From NCBI GenBank assembly GCA_033032175.1, contig CM065320.1:6448001-6512000 (forward strand): a stretch of DNA of 64,000 bases, read 5' to 3'. This document shows positions 26,480 to 38,100 of this stretch, in pieces; positions within the stretch are counted from its first letter, which is position 1; each line of letters begins with the position of its first letter. Under the pieces are notes generated by a model. The model was given only the letters and a program-made list of their open reading frames with translations. It did not search any database and was not told the DNA's origin. Made by a program: the position numbers and the translations under genes. The stretch is from Saturnia japonica. Lineage: Eukaryota > Arthropoda > Insecta > Lepidoptera > Saturniidae.

Positions 26480-26910
26480 AACGAGAGTAGTAGTTTAGGT
26501 GGTCTAAGGGGTAGTAATTCCGAGGGCGGTAGCGAGGGCGGCGTCACGGACGCCCCTCCACTGGGGCCGTGTGCAACTCGCACATAGACTACGGTCGCTC
26601 CGTGCCCTCGCTCATCATTCGAACTTCGCGCACCGCAGTCTAGGCACATCTGCCCTGAACTGTTAACGCGTCCGGGAGCTCGACTCTCGTAGCGACTCGA
26701 CGAACAGGTCCGTGATCTGGTGAAAGTGCTATAAATTCTTTAAAACTTGCAAACATATATTTTTGTTTACTCGCGAGTGAAATTGCGGTTACTTCCCGAT
26801 TGTTACTATTATTAGCGGCACCTTCTGCAACACGCTCCAGCGGTGTAACTTTACCTGAACGATCCAAATTAGGAGCGCAGGCGCATCGCCCACATCGCAC
26901 GCCCTACGTT
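26480..26910 (+). promoter_or_regulatory. CpG-rich candidate promoter and 5' UTR exon region of Mlp84B
   Basis: This is the only CpG-rich block in the several kb before Mlp84B. The first coding exon begins with a 3' splice site (TTGTTACAG at 27,260-27,268), so a non-coding first exon must lie upstream. This block is the obvious place. The exact start and donor were not resolved. The open frames here look like chance products of GC content. Confidence 0.35.
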
Positions 26911-27268
26911 TCCTATATCGTTTGTAAACATAATAATATGAAGTTATATATGTCGGAAAGTGGCCGCATACTGCACGATATGAATTATTTTGTAATCGCC
27001 GAGTAAAAAGTGATAGATGTAATCAAACAAATCTAGTGCAGGCGACTTGGATGATGGCCAACGGATTATGCATTTATAATTTGAAAAAATATATATAGCT
27101 AATTCAAATTAAATTAATTTGTGATAGCTTGTGTATTATAAGACGTGATCAAAATTTTAGAAAACAACTAAATAGCTTATTTGTAGGGTTCCGTTTATTT
27201 CAAAGTTACGTCAAAGTTCCAATTAAATTATACAAGTTTGGCTTTATAATAGTAATATTTTGTTACAG

Positions 27269-27402
27269 GATAAGTTAAGCGAGCACAATGCCTTTCAAAC
27301 CAGCAGATAACCCGAAGTGCCCAAAATGCGGCAAATCAGTTTATGCGGCCGAGGAGCGAGTTGCCGGTGGACTCAAATGGCACAAAATGTGCTTCAAATG
27401 CG
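27269..27402 (+). CDS. Mlp84B: Mlp84B exon 1 (coding from 27288)
   Basis: The acceptor TTGTTACAG precedes 27,269. Nineteen untranslated bases come before ATG 27,288, which is in good context (GCACAATGCC). It encodes [16 protein letters not shown]... with the first zinc ligands of LIM1 and ends in phase 1 at the donor GTAAAT (27,403). Confidence 0.92.
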
Positions 27403-29167
27403 GTAAATGACATTACTTCTCTTTAAAATTGATGTATCGCTTTATAGTCTAACGTTTTCTCACAATCTCATCTATCACAATGCGATCGAAGAAACACGCT
27501 AGGTCTAATGGGACGGCTGACTCTGAAATGCAGCTACCGGAACACATCTATAGGTGCTTGGCGACAGATTTTCAACCTGAGGGTGGTAGCTAGCCAGGCG
27601 GGCATTAGAAATTGCCTCACTATCATGCTATGGTTTCATCACGCTGTTTTCTTCACCTAGAGCTTAGGTTCATTGGTGGATTCAAAATCGTCATCGCATT
27701 ATGTTATAATAAAATATCCTCTCTGAATAAATTTAAAATGGCTTATATGAATCGAATTAATAAGTAAAGTAACTAAACAATAAACTGTAAAAATCCAGCA
27801 TTATCGAAATAGTCTAAATGATTTAGCAAAATGCAGTGAAAACTTGCTAATGATGATAATGCATAATAATTACATTAATACCTACATATTGAATGAAGTT
27901 AATAAAAAATATTTCCTCGTTTAGGCAACATGATTTGCATATATGGAATTGATCATAATCAGTTATTGAAACAGTTCAATTTATATTGTATTGTAAGAAT
28001 AAAATATTTATTCTATTAATACGCTGATTAAATAGTACAGTAATAAATTTAAATAAATGTAAGTAATGAAAGAAGCACTCGGGATGTAGGGTAGGGTATA
28101 TGTAGTTGAAACACGTGATGGGTCAGTCAGTGTGTCATCGTGATTTATAAATGAAATAATAAAATTGTCTTCTGCAGTGAAACATAAGTAGATAGATATA
28201 ACAAAAGTAGGTAGGTAGATGCATTATAAAATTAATCGAAGTCTCATAACACAGCTGATCTATTTCTAAACATATAAAAGGAGATTAGTGAATAATAATT
28301 TTGTAAGTTAGTAGTCGCTATAAATTACTGTTAAAATAAAATTATTTGTTAAATAGTGAACGTTTGATCAGCTGTGCAATTTCGGTTTAGCCTTTATTAA
28401 ACTACCTGTAATATGTGAAGGTATATTCAGCTCTTAGTAGCAACAAATAAAAAAAAAAGAAATACATGTAGGTACAATTATGTATGTTATACAAAATCGG
28501 TCTACGTCATCTTAGTTGTTTTTTTTTAGATAAAAAAACCGTTCTCCTAATATTTTTATTTGTCTTATTAACTACTGTATAATGAGTGTTATAGAACACT
28601 CATATACATAACTATATGTACCTACTTATTAGTATGATCTAATGCATAGTTATTTTTAGGCACAAATTACTTAGTTACGACATACTGAGAGTGTAGAATT
28701 GCTTGGCGTTATCTTTATACATGCGTTTATAGATTGTCTCTCTAAAAATATCTATATTATATTATTTGTGTAGGTATATTATTTCGTTCTCTAGGATTCG
28801 AAAGTTTATTCGATAATACATTAATTGCTAAAATATGTCACATAATTTATGGCTCGATGCTCAATTGTAATAAAAAATTCTGGGAATGTATCATTACTCT
28901 ACGAATATGCTTACATGATAAAACTTTTAATTTCTGATGCTAAATGAAGTAAGTATATAGAGATAGATCAGATAAACAAACAGAATCTTTATTTGTTCAG
29001 GTATGTGCCAGAAGTTGTTGGATTCGACCAACTGCTCAGAGCACGAAGGTGAACTATTCTGCAAAATGTGCCACGCACGCAAATTTGGACCAAAAGGCTA
29101 CGGCTTCGGCGGTGGCGCTGGCTGCCTTTCCATGGACACTGGCGATCATCTGAAAGCCGATGCGTAA
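27288..29167 (+). CDS. Mlp84B: Mlp84B/Mlp60A-like short isoform, one LIM domain (93 aa)
   Basis: If the exon 2 donor is not used, translation continues GAT GCG TAA. The donor GTAAGT at 29,164 contains the stop (29,165-29,167). The product is 93 aa with one LIM domain and a [14 protein letters not shown] tail, close in length and layout to the 92-aa Drosophila Mlp60A. An AATAAA at 29,567-29,572 could end this transcript. Use of this isoform is inferred from sequence; RNA evidence is not available here. Confidence 0.6.
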
Positions 29168-32100
29168 GTACAAACCCTCTTAGCACTCCCGCCGCCCGCG
29201 CCTTAGAGGGTCTTTCCTTATCTGAAGCCGCATAGTCGACCGGCTTTCGGGCCCGTACGTAACAACATTAACCGCGTGTACATAAACTGATACCTTTACA
29301 AAAAGTAGTAAGCGCGCGCTCGGCTGTACATTATGCGCCGCCTGACACGTGCATGACCAGTCTCCGTTTATGTCGCAACAGGAATTGAGCGCGAGCTGCC
29401 ATCCAGCAGAGGTTGCGGATCGCCGACACGCATCTCGGCCAACCAGCGGTGCTTCGCGATCGCACGCCATACTGTACTTTAAATTACTTTAGTTAGGATT
29501 ATTATTCGCTATCGCTTAATTTATTTTGTTTATCATTTTATTATTTAATCATTTATAAAAAAATTAAATAAAAGAGTCGACTACAAAGCCTGTGTAAGTT
29601 CTTGACTATGGCCATCGTTGAGGCGGCGCGTGCTCTTCACGGTGCACAAGAAGCGCTCGCACCGCCTCAACCAAACTCCCAACTCGACCATTCCCTTGTT
29701 TCCGAAGTGGGCGACCTGACACAGGAATAACGGTGAGATTCCAATCTGTAAAGCCTCAGCATGGCTTCGCAGACGCACCTAGAAGGCATGAGCATTTTAC
29801 CTTTTGTTTTTAATTTTCCTAGCTACTGACTGTTTCTAACATAAAGCTAACGCTTCTGTCTTAGCTTTAACCTAATATCGATATATGTGATGGGATAAGG
29901 AAAGCGCCCTCTTATTTGATATACTTATGTAGTGGTATAGCGAGGCCGGAGCGGAGCGGGCGGTCGGGAGCCCTTACCTTCTCCCATTACGGCGGAGGTG
30001 CGCCGCCGGCATCAACTGCTTCGCCGCGATCCGTGTGGCCGATGTTAGATAGTACGGGTGTTCAGAAATGTCTGGCTCCCGAAAGGCTTTTAACTACTCT
30101 TCTATCTACGTTGCTGGATCGCATTTTAACTGAAATGCGAAGCTTGATACTAGACATGTGTACAGGAGCGTAAGGACCAACGGAGCTTGCTTGGAGCCCC
30201 GTGTTATCGCCAAAGCACCACCGGGCGAGGGCTGCCCACGCTGTGGCGGCTATGTTTACGCTGCTGAGCAGATGTTGGCTCGCGGAAGGGTAATTATCTG
30301 ATATCACATTTACTCGACTTAGCTACTCTTATATTTATATCGTCTTGTGTTATTGTTCTTCAATTACAACCAAAATATTTTACGGGGTGTGAACATAATT
30401 ACAACAGCTAATTAGTTTATTATTGTGCTTTAGGGCTATCATAAACGATGCTTCAAATGCTTAAATTGCAACAAGAGGCTTGACTCAATGACGCATTGTG
30501 ATGGGCCAGATAACGAAATATATTGTCGAGGTATCTACCTACTTAGATATTATTTGTCCAAGCCATAGACCCTTGCGCACTGATGTATTTGCACAGTAAC
30601 AAAAAATATCTTTGTGGTAACTGTATGCACCTGTAGTGTAGTGGTATCCTCGCATGCTCTCACGCACCCTTACTCTTCGCTATATGTACAGGGGTGGCAC
30701 AAGGAGTGTTTCAAATGCGGAGACTGCTTAAAACGGCTTGACTCAACCAACTGTTGCGAGGGTCCAGACAAAGACATTTACTGCAAAGGTTTGTTTATTG
30801 AGGATTATTCACATTATATACATTTATATTACATAATATTCGTATATTATCTTATAAATAATTGTAATTTTATTTTCTATTATTTCTTTAAAATTTTGTG
30901 TGATTGATAATAATATTGAGCATGATTATTGGCCCTTTATCCTAGTGTGGTTTTAATCATAAATGTTTTTTTCTATAGTATGTTATGGCAAGAAGTTTGG
31001 TCCTAAGGGATACGGTTACGGAAAAGGAGCTGGTGTGTTGCAGAGCGACCCTTACGCCAATGGGTAAGAAACACTTGTTGAAATGGATACAGCTCATCTG
31101 GCGAGGGCACAGCTTTTGATACAGATTTCTCATAGATTTAATATATAAAATCTATGACTTTCCTACATATTAATAATTAATTTTTTCGAGTTAAATGCTG
31201 TGTGCTCCTATGATGCAATTATAATGCTTAGATATTTGCTTTTGCTGTAGGATGCTACGCACAAAGATTTGGTCCTAGAGGTGTTGGACATGGGGGAATG
31301 TCATCCCTGGGTCTTATGTGTGATATAAAGGACTTGGAATGGCAAAGGTACATTAATAGTGTGTCACCTTGAGACCCAACATGACACAGTCTATAGGACT
31401 TACCCCCTTAATGTACTCACTATTAACATAACCATTTAATTATGTAACTTGCTTCTAGAATGCTTTTGCAAATTTTATATTATCCTTTTACACTGATTCT
31501 CATAATAATAATTATTTAACCAATGTGTTTAAATATAAACAAACATGTTAAATATATACAGTGACAAGTAACGGTTAAAGTTCTCATATTACACAAGAAG
31601 TTTAGGTTATTTCCATCGCATAGTCAGTTTCATAAAAACAGCTTATAATACAAACAAGAGATGGCAAGTTGCCAATGTTAAAATAGAACACGCTCTTCGC
31701 TCTACATCGTACTAATTTTAATATCGGCCAGACTGGCCGCACGCTTTGGACTCACTATATGTAATCTGCAGCAGATCCGATCGTTTATCTTCATTATTAA
31801 TGATTCGACTGAAATGTTAGAACATCCATTCACTCGGCGAAGATTACATAATATTAGTACAACTTAATATTAGTCCATATAGACTATAGTCAAAGAGCTC
31901 ACTATAATATTAAATGTAGCTAATGTGTTAATGGGTTTACAAGATTTTATTGCATGAATATTTAATTGAAATAGGTATAGGACCCATGCCTTCAAACACA
32001 GTTCTTTGTAATTCTTCTCCATGTTTCGAGTCCTTTAGTAGTAATTTATAACTTTAATCTTTTCTACGTTATTAGTTATTACTAAGTAAATTGGTATAAA

Positions 32101-35100
32101 ATAGTCAGCACACAGACGACTTCAAACGCGCACTTCATCTGTTGTAGATTAGTAGGTATACCGATTATTGACTTTATTAATTGTTTCTCAGTGATCTGGC
32201 ACCAAAGACAACGGTAATTGATACTGCTGCGATCCAAGCCCCACCAGGCAAGGGTTGCCCACGTTGCGGTGGTGTTGTGTACGCCGCCGAGCAAGTTCTA
32301 GCCAAGGGACGCGAATGGCATCGCAAGTGTTTCAAATGTCGCGACTGTACAAAGACCTTGGATTCCATTATTGCCTGCGATGGACCCGACTCTGATGTGT
32401 ACTGCAAGACTTGTTACGGCAAGAAGTGGGGTCCTCATGGCTACGGCTTCGCTTGCGGTTCCGGATTTCTCCAGACAGACGGCTTGACGTGAGTTTATAA
32501 TATACTTACTACTAGCAACCGCTTGCAACTCCGCACCTAGTCGTTAACTAGGTACGTTATGAAATTTAATAGGAATAAAATCTATAGCCACCGTACTGAA
32601 CGTAGGTACCTAGCTCTCTATCAGCAAAATAATATTTAGAATCGTATCAAGAGTTTCAGAGATTAGTTACCCCCTACAAATATAGGTAAATACTACACAC
32701 TATACATAAGCTGGTATTTTTATATTGGCAAAATCCTGATATTGGCAAAATTTACAACATAAACAAATTATTATAAATATTTTAATTATTTACTTGCGAG
32801 TAATTTTATTCAAACGTTTAAATAAATCCAAACATTAACTCACCACTAAAAAAATATTCATAAATTGGATTGGATATAGATTCGATGTCCATAAGTTCGA
32901 ACCCCGGCATGTACCAAAGAATTTTTCGAAAGCGTACATTTACTATTGTCATAAAAACTATCGGTTGACGGTGAAGGAAAATATTGTGAGGAAACCTGAA
33001 CGCACGAGAAATTTTCTTGTAGTAATACCATTTTATGTGGAAAAAATATAGAACTGTTGATTTCTCGTGCTATTGCAAATACGTGATGAACTGGCGTGGT
33101 GTTTACACACGTGTCTTCTCTCAGTTTAAATTTATATCGGCGCTCTAACCTAGTGAGTTAACGCCTCTTTATCTTCCCTCAGCCCTCACTGCCCAGCAGT
33201 GAAACACTCATAAGCTGGTATTATCAGAATAGTGTTTTAATAATGTTTTTCGGGTGGTAGTGCATATAGCATACGATTATTTATTATCTGGTTCTTTCTT
33301 AGTGAGGATGAGATATCGGCTAGCCGTCCTTATTACAATCCAGACACGACCTCTATCAAAGCACCAAAAGGACAAGGTTGTCCACGATGCGGCGGTATGG
33401 TGTTCGCTGCCGAACAACAACTGGCAAAGGGAACAGTAAGTATCGGCTTAATTAAATTCATGGCTATTATAAAAACTAGGCCAGTTAATTCACTACATGC
33501 ATGCCTATGGTACCTATTGATGTAGAAATTTTGAATCATTGTCTCGGTATTTACCGATATGTTTAGATCGGTGTAAAACATGTTATTTTAAACATTATGG
33601 AAGCTGACTGAATAGCTACGAGTTTCTATGCGTACCTACCCACAAACAGACAATGAACCACAATTACTATATCTAAGCAAAGAAAAAGATATTTCAAATT
33701 TTGTTTGGTAGTGATTTTTTAGTAGCTTATCTTTAACTGGTCTTTGTTTAAAGTACGTTAGAAATTAGAACATTAATTTCAATTCCATGGGTTTGACAAG
33801 AAATGTATATTATTAAATTTATAAATAATAGGCACACGCCAGGCTGTACAAGTCCCATTATTAAACAAAGGCTTCTAACCGAAGCTGAGGCCGGTTAATT
33901 AAGGAAATATCTTCTCTCTATAATTCTCTCTTTTGTATTCTCCCGCTAGGTTTTTTTTCTTCTATATAATGATTTTAAAAAGTAGGGATCTTTAGTAATA
34001 GGGTTCCCGTTTATACTTATAATAAGTATAATTTTGTTATTCATAAGAACTGGCAAAATTACCAAATAAAAATATGAAATCAATAAAATAAATACCTATT
34101 GTCGTATACAATATCCTATGTTCAATTTTACTTACGCTTACTTGCATACAGTAATTCTCAATGTAAAATAATCATATTTACCTAGATGTGGCACAAGAAA
34201 TGTTTCAACTGTGCCGAGTGCCATCGTCCCCTCGACTCGATGTTGGCTTGCGATGGACCCGACAAAGAAATCCATTGCCGTGCTTGCTACGCTAGGCTCT
34301 TTGGGCCCAGAGGATTCGGATATGGTCACGCTCCAACTCTTGTATCCACCGACTCTGAACCGATGATCACATAGTAAGTACAGTCATCTGTTTTATAATT
34401 CAATGTACCTACTTATTTTAAATTCTTATAAAAAGTTAATATTTGTGTATCTTTTATTGAATTGAATCTTACTATATCACGTAAGTTCACAATATCTTAC
34501 ATTTTCTTTCATAACCTGTTACATATTTCCTGTTTGGTTTGCATAATATACTGTATATTGACCATATTACAGTACAGAACAACTACCATTCACTGGGGCG
34601 AAAGCAGCCAAAGGACAGGGCTGTCCCCGTTGTGGTTTCCCGGTCTATGCTGCAGAACAGATGCACTCCAAAAATGGCACATGGCACAAAAGATGCTTCT
34701 CATGTGCTGATTGCCATAGATCTCTTGTGAGTACTAAAGTATCTTCTTTAACTTTTCTGCCTATCTTTGTGGTTATTTTTTTAAAAATAACCTATAATAA
34801 TAATGGAAGAGTATACTCTTGTGAACTGATATGATTAAATATAAAATAACATGATTAAAATCCATACAGCATCCATCTTTAAAGCAATGATGGCTCAGTT
34901 GGTAGCGTGTACAGACCCCGCGTCGATCGACGCGAGTTCGAATCCCTGCAATGAGCCTGAACTTTTGGTGAAGGATAACAGCATGATAAAACCAAAACAT
35001 GGTGCTAGAGCTTTTTCTAATGCCGGCCTAGCTAGCTACCACTCGTAACTTGAAAGTCTATCATCAAACACCAATAGGTGTGTTCTTGCAGCTGCACTTG

Positions 35101-38100
35101 AGTGCCAGTCTTCCAGTAGGCTTAGCATGCCACCATCTTGGGCTACATCGCCACTTAAGATCAGGTGAGGCTGTGGCCACAACACTAAACATATGACAAT
35201 TAAAAAAACATAAACAGTATCAGTGTAAAGTCGTGTTATAGTGAATTATTATGTCTAATATTATCTGATCATAAAACTTATTTCTTCTATAATATATAAT
35301 TTCACCATGTTTCTAATGAGTTAGGAATTCCTATTCATTAAACCAAGGTTACCCAAATCATATTGGAGTTGGGCTATCATTTTCTTCATGTTAGCTGGCA
35401 GGCCACCTACTGTATAATAAAATACTTCTTAGAAACATGATATAAAAAAACTAAAAAAGCACATCAACCGAGTTGGTGGCAGCCGTCCGCTTCTGTTGGC
35501 GGGCAAATGTAAATGTCTTGGTGGGCCACTTTATGGCTCACGGGCATGTGTTTGGGTAGCCTTGCATTTAACCCTCGTGAATCCATTCCGGTTCCTGGTG
35601 TTTCATATTTAATTATTATTACATATTTTATACAGTCAGAACTTAATAGCTAAAAGTAGATTTCCTATAATAAACTTGCATCTCGATGACTTGAAATTAG
35701 GCAAGTATTTATTCATTATTGATAAAAATGCATTAAATCTTTCTATACATTCAGAATTTTATAGTCATTCTAGACTATTAAAAATCAATTTTGTGTATAG
35801 TTTAATACTGTTATAAAATAATAAATAAAAAGCTACATAGTCTATTACTTGAAGTTGTCAACAAATGTATTTCGATAAAATGTAACTTTTTCGTTTATAT
35901 TTATCCACATCAAAGACCTCAACCAAAACACCATTATTATGAATGAGAAGTCACCCCAAACTTGATCATTGATTATGCATTGCCTAAAGGACCAGTATAA
36001 TTATATTTTAATTGTAATACAATATTTCACACTTGGGGCCTTATTTGTTACACAGCAGCATATTTATTATATTTTCAGATGTTACTTTTAAATCTGTTTT
36101 TATACTTTTAGTAATTTAAATACATTATGATAAGAAAATCTAAAATTATACATATAAAATATAATAAAACACTTTAATAATTATGTAGTATTAACCACTA
36201 GTTTGTGTTATTTATATAATATATCATGATTATGACACATGGTTACTTCTTACAATATATATTATTTAAACTGATACATTATTGCACACAAAGTTATATT
36301 TTAATGAAATTATATTTGATTTGTTTTTAAATATTGGTGGTCATCATCACTTTCTTTTTCAAGATGAGTGTTCAAGAATTCTTCCACGCTATCTGTGTTC
36401 CACTTTTCTATTGCAACAGTGTCCTTTACAATCCCATCCTTGTCAAGAAGCTTAATGATAGGGTCTAGGCCACGAACATACTTGATTTGTAGATTTGGAA
36501 ACTTAGCCGGTTTGTCACTCTTCACAAATGCTTGAATTTGCGGATATGCTGGAAACTTACAAGTACAAACTTCCAGTATGGCGCGCGCGTATTTTTTTCC
36601 GTTTGCAGCGGACTCGTCATTATGACAACACTCTTTACAGTGATCTATTAATTGTTCTAAGCTGAAGTCTTTCAATTGATCACATGAAGAACACAGTAAA
36701 TTAGCTTTTATGAATCCTAGTGAAGCACAGTCTTCAGTAGAAAATTCTGCCAGAGCACTATTTAAAGTTATGAATAATACATAATGAAACCCTAAACCAA
36801 ACAACCAACCAAGAGACATTTTAGGTTTTAAAATTTGTTTTGCTGTCTCAGACGTGTGCAATAAACACCGAGCTCCGAACTGGTCTACAAATTCTACCAC
36901 AGAGAATACAAATTACAATACTACGTAAAATTCTACGATGACTACAAGTAGGCTTGTTGAAAAAGTATCGATATATCGGTGTATCGATATTTTTAATTTG
37001 AAATATCGATATTTATAGATATTTTTGATTTGATTTATTGATAAATCGATGAAAATATCCATTATCAAAAATTATATCAAAAGCGGTGTTTTTTAATTAT
37101 TTATGTAACTAAAGTCGCTAAAATCCAAAATCGTACAAGATAGGAACGAACGGAAAAACTGTATTGTCTATGACTATTGACTAGTATGTTATTTTTGCAT
37201 TGCGTGTGTGTGTGTGTGTGACAGTCGTGTGTTACTTCTATTCGTGAGTTGTTTTGAAGGTACTCTAAATTAAAAAATTGGTTGCCTGTAAAGTCGGTAT
37301 ACGGGCGAAAGTTTTACGTGACAACGACTTTATGTCTGTCTCTCTCGCTCTTAGGCGGGCTAACCATGCCCGAGTGGAAGGGACGCGTGCCTCTCACTCG
37401 CTCTCATTGTGAGCGCATAACGTGAGCGGAGCGTAACGCAGTTTCTTGAAGTGTCACCCGGCAAACCAATTTATAAGACGTTGTCACGTCAAAATGATTT
37501 CTAATGATGTATTGTCTATGTGGACGTTTATTTTTGGTAAAGGTGGTGTACCTATCTAATAACAAATAAAAAACTCAACTGAAGAGACCCTACTCTAATC
37601 ACTGGCCAAATTTACCACAGAACGTGTCTCTATAATCACTTGACATTGACAGAATCAATCGTGTTCCCACAAAGACACAAAAGAAGTCATTAAAAATTAT
37701 ATATTGTGTTATGTTATGTATTGTGTTCGCGATCGCGAATGTTCACGGAACCTAAATAACCTCAATCTCAATCTTTTGAATAGATACGCGACATTTTCCC
37801 CAGTTCTTTTGAATTTGGAACTTAAATACTTGACACCTACAGCTTCCTCTGTATCTTCAGAGAGAGTGGCTTCTGCCATTAATCTGACGGTTTCTCACAA
37901 TAGGACCCAGCTGACAGCGGAGCATGTAAAAAGCAGGGGTTTTCTACTTTCACTACTGGACAAAAATACTGGTTTGCCTGATATAATAAATAGGTCTTTT
38001 AGGTATAATAATAGGAATTTTGCCTAATAAAAACGAATACTGATAAAAATATCTCCATTTTTATTGAGATTTTTGTACAATAGTTTAATGTAAATTTTGT

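Noticed and set aside
26640..26900. 86-aa minus-strand frame upstream of Mlp84B
   Set aside because: No motif; CpG-rich sequence produces long frames on both strands, and a promoter or 5' UTR exon explains the composition better.
29180..29778. Minus-strand frames of 65-96 aa in Mlp84B intron 2
   Set aside because: No recognisable domain, no splice sites in keeping, and likely 3' UTR or GC-rich intronic sequence.
34881..34960. Possible tRNA gene with clear A and B boxes
   Set aside because: Acceptor and T stems pair poorly and the sequence continues into a SINE body also seen at 27,455 and 51,695.
36820..36900. Upstream in-frame ATG giving a 196-aa Sep15
   Set aside because: The extra 27 residues would bury the signal peptide; the Met at 36,819 fits the family's ER targeting.
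37206..37219. CRISPR-like or regulatory repeat (GT)n
   Set aside because: Simple dinucleotide microsatellite; the genome is eukaryotic and no spacer structure exists.
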